From: Aulostomus chinensis
Taxonomy: Eukaryota; Chordata; Actinopteri; Syngnathiformes; Aulostomidae
Direction: 5' to 3'
Assembly: GCA_037954235.1 (NCBI GenBank)
Contig: JBBMOA010000001.1
Span: forward strand, 11,485,980 to 11,549,979
Length of the DNA stretch: 64,000 nucleotides
The notes beneath the pieces were generated by a model, which had not been told where the DNA came from, did no database searches, and saw only the letters and a program-made list of their open reading frames with translations. Both the position numbers and the translations under genes were made by a program. Positions within the stretch are counted from its first letter, which is position 1. Every line of letters starts with the position of its first letter. Below are positions 36,901 to 51,900 of the stretch, one piece after another.

Positions 36901-39900
36901 GATGCTAACAGTAATGTAGTGATAGTTGCTAAGAAACTTAGTGATGCTTACAGTAATGTAGTAAGAGTTTCGAACAACCTCAAAGTGATGCTGACAGTCA
37001 TGTAGTAAGAATTGCTACGAACCTTAAAATAATGCAACAATAATGTAGTAAGAGTTGCTACGAACCTCAAAATAATGTGACAGTGATGTCAGAAGAATTG
37101 CTAATGAACTCAAAATGATGCTAACAGTAATGTAGTGATAGTTGCTAATCAACTCAGTGATGCTTACAGTAATGTAGTAAGTGTTTCGAATAACCTCAAA
37201 GTGATGCTGAAAGTAATGTAGTAAGAGTTGCTACGGACCTCAATATAATGCGACAGTAATGTAGTAAAAGTCGCTACGAACCTCAAAATATTTCGACAGT
37301 GATGTCGGAAGAATTGGTTAAGATCTCAAAATGATGCGACAGTGATTTAGTAAGAATTGCTCATGAACTCAAAATGATGCTAACAGTAATGGAGTGAACG
37401 TTTCGAATAACCTCAAAGTGATGCTGCCAGTCATGTAGTAAAAGTTGCTACGAACCTCAAAATATTGCGACAGTGATGTCGGAAGAATTGCTAATGAACT
37501 TAAAATGATACTAACAGTAATGTAGTTGTAGTTGCTAATCAAGTCAGTGATGCTTACAGTAATGTAGTAAGTGTTTCGAACAACCTCAAAGTGATGCTGA
37601 CAGTCATGTAGTAAGAGTTGCTGCGAACCTTAAAGTAATGCGACAGTGATGTTGGAAGAATTGCTAAAAGATCTCAAAATGATGCGACAGTGATGTCAGA
37701 GGTATTGGTAATGATCTCAAAATGATGCTAACAGTAATGGAGTGAACGTTTCCAATAACCTCAAAGTGATGCTGACAGTCATGTACTAAGAGTTGCTACG
37801 AATCTAAAAATATTGCGACAGTGATGTCGGAAGAATTGCTAATGAACTCAAGATGATGCTAACAGTAATGGAGTGAACGTTTCGAATAACCTCAAAGTGA
37901 TGCTGACAGTCATGTAGTAAGTGTTGCTACGAACCTCAAAATAATGCAACAATAATGTAGTAAGAGTTGCTACGAACCTCAAAATATTGCGACAGTGATG
38001 TCGGAAGAATTGCTAATGAACTCAAGATGATGCTAACAGTAATGGAGTGAACGTTTCGAATAACCTCAAAGTGATGCTGACAGTCATGTAGTAAGTGTTG
38101 CTACGAACCTCAAAATAATGCAACAATAATGTAGTAAGAGTTGCTACGAACCTCAAAATATTGCGACAGTGATGTCGGAAGAATTGCTAATTAACTCAAG
38201 ATTATGCTAAAAGTAATGTAGTGATAGTTGCTAAGAAACTCAGTGATTCTTTCAGTAATGTAGTAAGAGTTTTGAACAACCTCAAAGTGATGCTGACAGT
38301 CATTTAGTAAGAATTGCTAATGAACTCAAAATGATGCTAACAGTAATGTACTGATAGTTGCTATTCAACTCAGTGATGCTAACAGTAATGGAGTGAACGT
38401 TTCGAATAACCTCAAAGTGATGCTGAAAGTCATGTAGTAAGAGTTGCAACGAACCTCAAAATAATACGACAGTGATGTCGGAAGAATTGCTAATGATCTC
38501 AAAATGATGTGACAGTGATGTAGTAAGAATTGCAAATGAACTCAAAATGATGCTAACAGTAATGGAGTGAAAGTTTTGAAAAACCTCAAAGTGATGCTGA
38601 CAGTCATGTGGTTTGAGTTGCGAGTAAATTAAAAATGATCCTGACAGTGATGTCGTAAGAATTGCTATTGACCTCAAAACGATGCTAACAGTAACGTAAT
38701 GATAGTTACTAAGAAACTCAGTGATGCTAACAGTAATGTAGTAAGTGTTTTGAACAGCCTCAAAGTGATGCTGACAGTCATGTAGTAAGAGTTCCTACTA
38801 ACCTCAAAATAATGCGACAGTGATGTCAGAAGAATTGCTAATGATCTCAAAATGATGCGACAGTGATGTAGTAAGAATTGCTAATGAACTCAAAATGATG
38901 CTAACAGTAATGGAATGACAATTTCGAATAACCTCAAAGTGATGCTGACAGTCATGTAGTAAGAGTTGCTACGAACCTCAAAATAATGCGACAGTAATGT
39001 AGTAAAAGTTGCTACGAACGTCAAAATATTGCGACAGTGATGTCGGAAGAATTGCTAATGAACTCAAGATGATGCTAACAGTAATGGAGTGAAAGTTTCG
39101 AATAACCTCAAAGTGATGCTGACAGTCATGTAGTAAGAGATGCTACGAACCTCAAAATAATGCGACAGTAATGTAGTAAAAGTTGCTACGAACGTCAAAA
39201 TATTGCGACAGTGATGTCGGAAGAATTGCTAATGAACTCAAGATGATGCTAACAGTAATGTAGTGATAGTTGCTAAGAAACTCAGTGATGCTTAAAGTAA
39301 TGTAGTAAGTGTTTCGAACAACCTAAAAGTGATGCTGTCAGTCATTTAGTAAGAGTTGCTAATGAACTCAATTTAATGCTACAGTGATGTCGTGAGAATT
39401 GCTCAACAACTCAAAATAATGCTAACAGTAATGGAGTGAAACTTTCTAATAACCTCAAAGTGATGCTGACAGTCATGTAGTAAGAGTTGCTACGAAACTC
39501 AAAATAATGCGACAGTAATGTAGTAAAAGTTGCTACGAACCTCAAAATATTGCGACAGTGATGTCGGAAGAATTGCTAATGAACTCAAAATGATGCTAAC
39601 AGTAATGTAGTGACAGTTGCTAAAAAACTCAAAGTGATGCTGACAGTAATGTAGTAAGAGTTGCTACGAACCTTAAAATAATGCAACAATAATGTAGTAA
39701 GAGTTGCTACGAACCTCAAAATAATGTGACAGGGATGTCAGAAGAATTGCTAATGATCTCAAAATGATGCGACAGTGATGTAGTAAGAATTGCTAATGAA
39801 CTCAAAATGATGCGACAGTGATGTAGTAAGAATTTCTGATGAACTAAAGATGATGCTAACAGTAATTGAGTGAAAGTTTCGAATAACCTCAAAGTGATGC

Positions 39901-42900
39901 TGACAGTCATGTAGTAAGTGTTGCTACGAACCTCAAAATAATGCGACAGTTATGTAGTAAAAGTTGCTACGAACCACAAAATATTGCGACAGTGATGTCG
40001 GAAGACCTGCTAATGAACTAAAAAATGATGCGAACAGTAATGTAGTGATAGTTCCTAATCAAGTCAGTGATGCTTACAGTAATGTAGTAAGTGTTTCGAA
40101 TAACCTCAAAGTGATGCTGACAGTAATGTCGTGATAGTTGCTAATGAACTCAAAGTGATGCTGACCGTCATGTAGGAAGAGTTGCTACGAACCTCAAAAT
40201 AATGCGACAGTAATGTCGGAGGAATTGCTAAAGATCTCAAAATGATGCGACAGTGATGTAGTAAGAATTGCTCATGAACTCAAAATGATGCTAACAGTAA
40301 TGGAGTGAACGTTTCGAATAAGCTCAAAGTGATGCTGACAGTCATGTACTAAGAGTTGCTACGAACCTCAAAATAATGCGACAGTAATGTAGTAAGAGTT
40401 GCTACGAACCTCAAAATAATGCGACAGTGATGTCGTGAGAATTGCTCATGACCTGAAAATGATGCTAACAGTAATGTAGTGATAGTTGCTAATAAACTCA
40501 AAGTGATGCTGACAGGAATGTAGTAAGAGTTGCTACGACCCTAAAAATAATGCGACAGTAATGTAGTAAAAGTTGCTACGAACCTCAAAATATTGCGACA
40601 GTGATGTAGTAAGAATTGCTAATGAACTCAAAATGATGCTAAGGGTAATGGAGTGAACGTTTTGAATAACCTCAAAGTAATGCTGACAGTCATGTACTAA
40701 GAGTTGCTACGAATCTAAAAATAATGCGACAGTAATGTAGTAAGAATTGCGAATGAACTCAAAATAATGCTAACAGTAATGGAGTGAAGCTTTCGAATTA
40801 CCTCAGAGTGATGCTGACAGTCATATACTAAACGTTGCTACGAACCTCAAAATATTGCGACAGTGATGTCGGAAGAATTGCTAATGAACTCAAAATGATG
40901 CTAACAGTAATGTAGTGATAGTTGCAAAGAAACTCAGTGATGCTCACAGTAATGTAGTAAGAGTTACGAACAACCTCAAAGTGATGCTGACGGTCATTGA
41001 GTAAGAGTTGCTAATGAACTCAATTCAATGCTACAGTGATGTCGTGAGAATTGCTCATGAACTGAAAATGATGCTAACAGTAATGTAGTGATAGTTGCTA
41101 ATAAACTCAAAGTGATGCTGACAGGAATGTAGTAAGAGTTGCTACGAACCTTAAAATAATGCAACAATAATGTAGTAAGAGTTGCTACGAACCTCAAAAT
41201 AATGTGACAGTGATGTCAGAAGAATTGCTAATGATCTCAAAATGATGCGACAGTGATTTAGTAAGAATTGCTAATGAACTAAAAATGATGCTAAAAGTAA
41301 TGGAGTGAACGTTTCGAATAACCTCAAAGTAATGCTGACAGTCATGTACGAAGAGTTGCTACGAACCTAAAAATAATGCGACAGTAATGTAGTAAAAGTT
41401 GCTACGAACCTCAAAATATTGCGACAGTGATGGAGTAAGAATTGCTGATGAACTCAAGATGATTCTAACAGTAATGTAGTGATAGTTGCTAAAAAACTCA
41501 GTGATGCTTACAGTAATGTAGTAAGTGTTTCGAACAACCTCAAAGTGATGCTGACAGTCATGTGGTAAGAGTTGCTACGAACCATAAAATAATGCGACAG
41601 TGATGTCGGACGAATTGCTAAAGATCTCAAAATGATGCGACAGTGATGTAGTAAGAATTGCTCATGAACTCAAAATTATGCTAAAAGTAATGGAGTGAAA
41701 CTTTCGAATAACCTCAAAGTGATGCTGACAGTCATGTAGGAAGAGTTGCTACGAACCTCAAAATAATGCGCCAGTGATGTCGGAAGAATTGCTAAAGATC
41801 TCAAAATGATTCTGCCAGTAATGTAGTGGTAGTTGCTAATAAAGTCAGTGATGCTTACAGTAATGTAGTAAATGTTTCGAACACCCTCAAAGTGATGATG
41901 ACAGTAATGTAGTAAGAGTTGTTACGAACCTCAAAATAATGCGACAGTGATGTCGGAAGAATTGCTAATGATCTCAAAATGATGCGACAGTGATGTCGTA
42001 AGAATTGCTAATGAACTCAAAATGATGCGAATAGTAATGGAGTGAAACTTTCGAATAACCTCAAAGTGATGCTGACAGTCATGTAGTAAGTGTTGCTACA
42101 AACCTCAAAATAATGCGACAGTAATGTCAGAAGAATTGCTAATGAACTCAAAATGATGCTAACAGTAATGGAGTGAAAGTTTCGAATACCCTCAAAGTGA
42201 TAATGAAAGTCATGTGGTTTGAGTCGTGAGTACATTAAAAATGATGCTGACAGTGATATCGTAAGAATTGCTATATAACTCAAAACGATGCTAATAGTAA
42301 TGTAGTGATAGTTGCTAATGAACTTAAAGTGATGCTGACAGTAATGTAGTAAGTGTTTCAAAAAACCTCAAAGTGATTCTGACAGTCATGTAGTAAGAGT
42401 TGCTACGAACCTCAAAATAATGCGACAGTGATGTCAGAAGAATTGCTAATGAACTCAAAATGATGCGACAGTGACGTAGTAATAATTGTAATGAAATCAA
42501 AATGATGCTAACAGTAATAGAGTGAAACTTTCGAATAACCTCAAAGTGATGCTGACAGTCATGTCGTAAGTGTTGCTACGAACCTCAAAATAATGCGACA
42601 GTAATGTAGTAAAAATTGCTACGTACCTCAAAATATTGCGACAGTGATGTCGGAAGAATTGCTAATGAACTCAAGATGATGCTAACAGTAATATAGTGAT
42701 AGTTGCTAAGAAACTCAGTGATGCTTACAGTAATGTAGTAAGAGTTTCGAACAACCTCAAAGTTATGCTGACAGTTATTTAGTAAGAGTTGCTAATGAAC
42801 TCAATTTAATGCTACAGTGATGTCGTGAGAATTGCTCATGAACTCAAAATGATGATAACAGTAATGGAGTGAACGTTTCGAATAACCTCAAAGTGATGCT

Positions 42901-45900
42901 GACAGTAATGTAGTAAGTGTTTCAAACAACCTCAAAGTGATTCTGACAGTCATGTAGTAAGAGTTGCTACGAACCTCAAAATAATGCAACAGTTATGTCC
43001 GAAGAATTGCTAATGAACTCAAAATGATGCGAACAGTAATTGAGTGAACGTTTCGAAAAACCTCAAAGTGATGCTGACAGTCTTATAGTAAGAGTTGCTA
43101 CGAACATCAAAATAATGCGACAGTGATGTCAGAAGAATTGCTAATGATCGCAAAATATTGCGACAGTGATGTAGTAAGAATTGCTAATGAACTCAAAATG
43201 ATGCTAAGAGTAATGGAGTGAACGTTTCGAATAACCTCAAAGTAATGCTGACAGTCATGTACTAAGAGTTGCTACGAATCTAAAAATAATGCGACAGTAA
43301 TGTAGTAAGAATTGCTAATGAACTCAAAATGATGCAAACAGTAATGTAGTGATAGTTGCTAAGAAACTCAGTGATGCTTAAAGTAATGTAGTAAGTGTTT
43401 CGAATAACCTCAAAGTGATGCTGACAGTCATGTAGGAAGAGTTGCTACGAACCTCAAAATAATGCGACAGTGATGTCGGAAGAATTGCTAATGATCTCAA
43501 AATGATGCGACAGTGATGTAGTAAGAATTGCTCATGAACTCAAAATGATGCTAACAGTAATGGAGTGAAAGTTTCGAATAACCTCAAAGTGATGCTGACA
43601 GTCATGTAGAAAGAGTTTCTACGAACCTCAAAATAATGCGACAGTAATGTAGTGAAAGTTGCTACGAACCTCAAAATATTGCGACAGTGATGTCGGAAGA
43701 ATTGCTAATGAACTCAAAATGATGCTAACAGTAATGTAGTGATAGTTGCTTATGAACTCAAAGTGATGCTTACAGTAATGTAGTAAGTGTTTCGAACAAC
43801 CTCAAAGTGATGCTGACAGTCATGTAGTAAGAGTTGCTACGGACCTAAAATAATGCGACAGTGATGTCAGAAGAATTGCTAAAGATCTCAAAATGATGCG
43901 ACAGTGATTTAGTAAGAATTGCTAATGAACTCAAAATGATGCTAACAGTAATGGAGTGAACGTTTCGAATAACCTCAAAGTGATGCTGACAGTCATGTAC
44001 TAAGAGTTGCTACGAACCTCAAAATAATGCAACAGTAATGTAGTAAAAGTTGCTACGAACCTCAAAATATTGCGACAGTGATGTGGGAAGAATTGCTAAT
44101 GAACTCAAAATGATGCTAACAGTAATGTAGTGATAGTTGTTAATCAACTCATCAAAACCAGTCATGTGGTTTGAGTTGCGAGTAAATTAAAGTTGCGAGT
44201 AAATTAAAAATGATGCTGACAGTGATGTTGTAAAAAGTGATGCTGACAGTCATGTCGTAACAGTTGCTTCTAACCTCAAAATGATGCTAACAGTAATGTA
44301 GTGATAGTTGCTAATTAACTCAGTGATGCTTACAGTAATGTAGGAAGAGTTTCGAACAACTTCAAAGTGATGCTGACAATCGTGTAGTAAGTGTTGCTAT
44401 GAACCTCAAAATATTGCTACAGTGATGTCAGAAGAATTGCTAATAAACTCAAAATGATGGAAACAGTAATGTAGTGATAGTTGCTACGAAACTTTAAATA
44501 ATGCAACAATAATGTAGTAAGAGTTGCTACGAACCTTAGAAAATGCAACAGTAAAGTAGTAAGAATTGCTTCGAACCTGAAAATAAGGCGACAGTGATGT
44601 AAGAAGAATTGGTAATGATCTCAAACTGATGGGAAGGTGATGTAGTAAGAATTGCTAATGAACTCAAAATGATGCTAACAGTAATGGAGTGAAAGTTTCG
44701 AATAACCTCAAAGTGATGCTGACAGTCATGTCGTAAGTGTTGCTACGAACCTCAAAATATTGCGACAGTGATGTACTAAGAATTGCTAATGAACTCTATA
44801 TGATGCTAACAGTCATGCAGTGATAGTTGCTAATTAATTCAGTGATGCTTACAGTAATGTAGTAAGTGTTTCGAACAACCTAAAAGTGATGCTGACAGTC
44901 ATGTAGGAAGAGTTGCTACGAACCTCAAAATAATGCGACAGTGATGTCGGAAGAATTGCTAATGAACTCAAAATGATGCTAACACTAATGTAGTGATAGT
45001 TGCTACGAACCTTTAAATAATGCAACAATAATGTGGTGAGAGTTGTTCCGAACCTTTAAATAATGATACAATAATGTCGTAAGAGTTGCTACGAACCTCA
45101 AAATATTGCGACAGTGATGTCGGAAGAATTGCAAATGATCTCAAAATGATGCGACAGTGATGTATTAAGAATTGCTAATGAACTCAAAATGATGCGAACA
45201 GTATTGGAGTGAAAGTTTCGAATAACCTGAAAGTGATGCTGAAAGTCATGTAGTAAATGTTGCTACAAACCTCAAAATATTGCGACAGTGATGTCGGAAA
45301 AATTGCTAATGAACTCAAAATGATGCTAACAGTAATGTAGTGATAGTTGCTAATCAACTCAGTGATGCTTACAGTAATGTAGTCAGTGTTTCGAATAACC
45401 TCAAAGTGATTTTGACAGTCATGTAGTAAGAGTTGCTACGAACCTCAAAATAATGTGACAGTGATGTCGGAAGAATTGCTAATGATCTCAAAATGATGCG
45501 ACAGTGATGTAGTAAGAATTGCTAATGAACTCAAAATGATGCTAACAGTATTGGAGTGAAAGTTTCGAATAACCTCAAAGTGATGCTGACAGTCATGTAG
45601 TAAGTGTTGCTACAAACCTCAAAATATTGCGACAGTGATGTCGGAAGAATTGCTAATGAACTCAACATGATGCTAACAGTAATGTAGTGATAGTTGCTAA
45701 TCAACTCAGTGATGCTTACAGTAATGTAGTAAGTGTTTCGAACAACCTCAAAGTGATGCTGACAGTCATGTTGTAAAAGTTGCTTCTAACCTCAAAATGA
45801 TGCTAACAGTAATATAGTGATAGTTGCTAATGAACTCAGTGATGCTTACAGTAATGTAGTAAGAGTTTCGAACAACCTCAAAGTGATGCTGACAGTCATG

Positions 45901-48900
45901 TACTTAGAGTTGCTGATGAACTCAATTTAAATCTACATTGATGTCGTAAGAATTTCTAATAAACTCAAAATGATGGTAACAGTAATGTAGTGATAGTTGC
46001 TAATCAACTCAGTGATGCTTACAGTAATGTAGTAAGTGTTTCGAAAACCTCAAAGTGATGCTGACTTTCATGTAGTAAGAGTTGCTACGAACCTCAAAAT
46101 AATGCGACAGTGATGTCAGAAGGATTGCTAATGAACTTAAAATGATGCTAACAGTAATGTAGTGATAGTTGCTAATCAACTCTGTGATGCTTACAGTAAT
46201 GTAGTCAGTGTTTCGAACAATCTCAAAGTGATGCTGACAGTCATGTAGTAAGAGTTGCTACTAACCTCAAAATAATGCAACAGTAATGTAGTAAGAGTTG
46301 CTACGAACCTCCGAATAATGCGACAGTGATGTCGGAAGAATTGCTAATGATCTCAAAATGATGTGACAGTGATGTAGTAAGAATTGCTAATGAACTCAAA
46401 ATGATGCTAACAGTAATGGAGTGAAAGTTTCGAATATCTCAAAGTGATGCTGACAGTGATGTACTAAGAGTTGCTACGAACCTCAAAATAATGCGACAGT
46501 GATGTCAGAAGAATTGCTAAAGATCTCAAAATGATGCGACAGTGATTTAGTAAGAATTGCTCATGAACTCAAAATGATGCTAACAGTAATGGAGTGAAAC
46601 TTTCGAATAACCTCAAAGTGATGCTTACAGTAATGTAGTAAGTGTTTCGAACAACCTCAAAGTGATGCTGACAGTCATGTAGTAAGAGTTGCTCCGACCC
46701 TCAAAATAATGCGACAGTGATGTCGGAAGAATTGCTAATGAACTCAAGATGATGCTAACAGTAATGGAGTGAAACTTTCGAATAACCTCAAAGTGATGCT
46801 GACAGTCATGTAGTAAGTGTTGCTACTTACCTCAAAATAATGCGACAGTAATGTCGGAAGAATTGCTAATGAACTCAAGATGATGCTAACAGTAATGGAG
46901 TGAAACTTTCGAATAACCTCAAAGTGATGCTTACAGTCATGTAGTAAGTGTTGCTACGAACCTCAAAATAATGCTGACAGTCATGTAGTAAAAGTTGCTA
47001 CGAACCTCAAAATATTGCGACAGTGATGTCGGAAGAATTGCCTATGAACTCAAGATGATGCTAACAGTAATGGAGTGAAACTTTCGAATAACCTCAAAGT
47101 GATGCTTACAGTAATGTAGTAAGTGTTTCGAACAACCTCAAAGTGATGCTGACAGTCATGTAGTAAGAGTTGCTACGAACCTCAAAATAATGCGAAAGTA
47201 ACGTAGTAAAAGTTGCTACGAACCTCAAAATATTGCGACAGTGATGTCGGAAGAATTGCCTATGAACTCAAGATGATGCTAACAGTAATGGAGTGAAACT
47301 TTCGAATAACCTCAAAGTGATGCTTACAGTAATGTAGTAAGTGTTTCGAACAACCTCAAAGTGATGCTGACAGTCATGTAGTAAGAGTTGCTACGAACCT
47401 CAAAATAATGCGAAAGTAACGTAGTAAAAGTTGCTACGAACCTCAAAATATTGCGACAGTGATGTCGGAAGAATTGCTCATGAACACAAAATGATGCTCA
47501 CAGTCATGTAGTAAGAGTTGCTAATCAACTCAGTGATGCTTACAGTAATGTAGTAAGTGTTTCGAATAACCTCAAAGTGATGCTGACAGTCATGTAGTAA
47601 GAGTTGCTACGAACCTCAATATAATGCGATAGTGATGTCAGAAGAATTGCTAATGATCTCAAAATGATGCGACAGTGATTTAGTAAGAATTGGTAATGAA
47701 CTCAAGATGATGCTAACAGTAATGGAGTGAAACTATCGAATAACCTCAAAGTGATGCTTACAGTCATGTAGTAAGTGTTGCTACAAACCTCAAAATAATG
47801 CGAAAGTAATGTAGTAAAAGTTGCTACGAACCTCAAAATATTGCGACAGTGATGTCGAAAGAATTGCTAATGAACTCAAGATGATGCTAACAGTAATGTA
47901 GTGATAGTTGCTAAGAAACTCAGTGATGCTTACAGTAATGTAGTAAGAGTTTCGAACAACCTCAAAGTGATGCTGACAGTCATTTAGTAAGAGTTGCCAA
48001 TGAACTCAATTTAATGCTACAGTGATGTCGAGTTGTCGAGTACACTTTAGTAGCATTTCGTAGCATTTAGTAAGAGTTGCTAATGAACTTAATTTAATGC
48101 TACAGTGATGTCGAGTACAGTGATGTCAAGAGTTGCTACGAACCTCAAAATATTGCGACAGTGATGTCGGAAGAATTGCTAATGAACTCAAGATGATGCT
48201 AACAGTAATGGAGTGAAACTTTCGAATAACCTCAAAGTGATGCTGACAGTCATGTAGTAAGTGTTGCTACTTACCTCAAAATAATGCGACAGTAATGTCG
48301 GAAGAATTGCTAATGAACTCAAGATGATGCTAACAGTAATGGAGTGAAACTTTCGAATAACCTCAAAGTGATGCTGACAGTCATGTAGTAAGTGTTGCTA
48401 CTTACCTCAAAGTGATGCGACAGTAATGTCGGAAGAATTGCTAATGAACTCAAGATGATGCTAACAGTAATGGAGTGAAACTTTCGAATAACCTCAAAGT
48501 GATGCTTACAGTAATGTAGTAAGTGTTTCGAATAACCTCAAAGTGATGCTGACAGTCATGTAGTAAGTGTTGATACTTACGTAAAAATAATGCAACAGTA
48601 ATGTAGTAAAAGTTGCTAAGAACCTCAAAATATTGCGACAGTGATGTCGGAAGAATTGCTGATGAACTCAAGATGATGCTAACAGTAATGGAGTGAAACT
48701 TTCGAATAACCTCAAAGTGATGCTGACAGTCATGTAGTAAGAGTTGCTACGAACCTCAAAATAATGCGACAGTAATGTAGTAAAAGTTGCTACGAACCTC
48801 AAAATATTGCGACAGTGATGTCGGAAGAATTGCTAATGAACTCAAGATGATGCTAACAGTAATGTAGTGATAGTTGCTAATCAACTCAGTGATGCTTACA

Positions 48901-51900
48901 GTAATGTAGTAAGAGTTTCGAACAACCTCAAAGTGATGCTGACAGTCATTCAGTAAGAGTTGCTAATGAACTCAATTTAATGCTACGGTGATTTCGTTAG
49001 AATTGCTCAAAAACTCAAAATGATGCCAACAGTAATGTAGTGATAGTTGCTAATGAACTCAAAGTGATGCTGACAGTAATGTAGTAAGAGTTGCTACGAA
49101 CCTCAAAATATTGCGACAGTGATGTCGGAAGAATTGCTAATGATCTCAAAATAATGCGACAGTGATGTAGTAAGAATTGCTAATGAACTCAAAATGATGC
49201 TAAGATCAGTGATGCTGACAGTAATGTAGTAAGTGTTTCGAATAACCTCAAAGTGATGCTGACAGTCATGTACTAAGAGTTGCTACGGACCTCAAAATAA
49301 TGCGACAGTAATGTAGTAAAAGTTGCTACGAACCTCAAAATATTGCGACAGTGATGTCGGAAGAATTGCAAATGAACTCAAGATGATGCTAACAGTAATG
49401 GAGTGAAACTTTCGAATAACCTCAAAGTGATGCTGACAGTCATGCAGTAAGAGTTGCTACGAACCTCAAAATAATGCGACAGTAATGTAGTAAAAGTTGC
49501 TACGAACCTCAAAATATTGCGACAGTGATGTCGGAAGAATTGCTAATGAAATCAAAATGATGCTAATAGTAATGTAGTGATAGTTGCTAATCAAGTCAGT
49601 GATGCTAACAGTAATGTAGTAAGTGTTTCGAATAACCTCAAAGTGATGCTGACAGTCATGTAGTAAGAGTTGCTACGAACCTCAATATAATGCGACAGTG
49701 ATGTCAGAAGAATTGCTAATGATCTCAAAATGATGCGACAGTGATTTAGTAAGAATTGCTAATGAACTCAAAATTATGCTAACAGTAATGGAGTGAACGT
49801 TTCGAATAACCTCAAAGTGATGCTGACAGTCATGTACTAAGAGTTGCTACGAACCTCAAAATAATGCAACAGTGATGTCAGAAGAATTGCTAAAGATCTC
49901 AAAATGATAAGACAGTGATTTAGTAAGAATTGCTCATGAACTCAAAATGATGCTAACAGTAATGGAGTGAAACTATCGATAACCTCAAAGTGATGCTGAC
50001 AGTCATGTAGGAAGTGTTGCTACAAACCTCAAAATAATGCGAAAGTAATGTTGTAAAAGTTGCTACGAACCTCAAAATATTGCGACAGTGATGTCGAAAG
50101 AATTGCTAATGAACTCAAGATGATGCTAATAGTAATGTAGTGATAGTTGCTAAGAAACTCAGTGATGCTTACAGTAATGTAGTAAGAGTTTCGAACAACC
50201 TCAAAGTGATGCTGACAGTCATTTAGTAAGAGTTGCCAATGAACTCAATTTAATGCTACAGTGATGTCGAGTTGACGAGTACACTTTAGTAACATTTCGT
50301 AGCATTTAGTAAGAGTTGCTAATGAACTCAATTTAATGCTACAGTGATTTCGAGTACAGTGATGTCAAGAGTTGCTACGAACCTCAAAATATTGCGACAG
50401 TAATGTCAGAAGAATTGCTAATGAACTCAAGATGATGCTAACAGTAATGGAGTGAAACTTTCGAATAACCTAAAGTGATGCTGACAGTCATGTAGTAAGA
50501 GTTGCTATGAACCTTTAAATAATGCAACAGTAATGTAATAAGAGTTGCTACGAACCTCAAAACATTGCGATAGTGATGTCAGAAGAATTGCTAATGATAT
50601 CAAAATGATGCGACAGTGATTTAGTAAGAATTGCTAATGAACTCAAAATGATGCTAAGATTAATGGAATGAAAGTTTCGAATAACCTCAAAGTGATGCTA
50701 ACAGTCATGTAGTAAGAGTTGCTACGAACCTCAAAATAATGCTACAGTGATGTAGTAAGAATTGCTAATGATCTCAAAATGATGCGACAGTGATGTCGGA
50801 AGAATTGCTATTGAACTCAAAATGATGCTAACAGTGATTTAGTAAGAATTGCTAATGAACTCAAAATGATGCTGACAGTGATGTTGAAAGAATTGCTAAT
50901 GAACTTAAAATGATGCTGACGGTAACGTAATGATAGTTACTAAGAACTTAAAAATGATGCGACAGTGATGTCAGAAGAATTGCTAATGATCTCAAAATGA
51001 TGCTACAGTGATTTAGTAAGAATTGCTAATGAACTCAAAATGATGCTAAAAGTAATGTAGTGATAGTTCCTAATAAACTCAGTGATGCTGACAGTAATGT
51101 AGTAAGAGTTTCAAAAAACCTCAAAGTGATGCTGACAGTCATGTAGTCAGAGTTGCTACTAACCTCAAAATAATGCAAACGTAATGTAGTAAGATTTGCT
51201 AATGTACTCAAAATAATGCTACAGTGATGTCCAAAGACTTGATAATGATATCAAAATGATGCGACAGTGATGTCGTAAGAATTGCTAATCATCTAAAAAT
51301 GATGCGACAGTGATGTCGTAAGAATTGCTAATGAACTCAAAATGATGCTAACAGTAATGGAGTGAAAGTTGCCAATGAACTCAAAGTGATGCTGACAGTA
51401 ATGTAGTAAGAGTTGCTCCGAACCTCAAAATAATGCGACAGTGATTTTTGGAAGAATTGCTAATGATCTCAAAATGATGCGACAGTGATGTAGTAAGAAT
51501 TGCTAATGAACTCAAAATGATGCGACAGTGACGTAGTAAGAATTGTAATGAACTCAAAATGATGCTAACTGCGATGTAGTGAAAGTTTCGAATAACCTCA
51601 AAGTGATGCTGACAGTCATGTAGGAAGAGTTGCTACGAACCTTAAAATAATGCAACACTAATGTAGTAAGACTTACTACGAACTTCAAAATGATGTGACA
51701 GTGATGGAGCAAGAATTGCTTATGATTTGAAATGATGGGACAGTGATGTAATAAGAATTGCAAATGAACTCAAAATGATGCTAACAGTAATGTAGTGAAA
51801 GTTTCGAATAACCTCAAAGTGAAGCTGACAGTCATGTAGTAAGAGTTGCTACTAACCTCTAAATAATGCAACAGTAATGTAGTAAGAGTTACTACGAACT

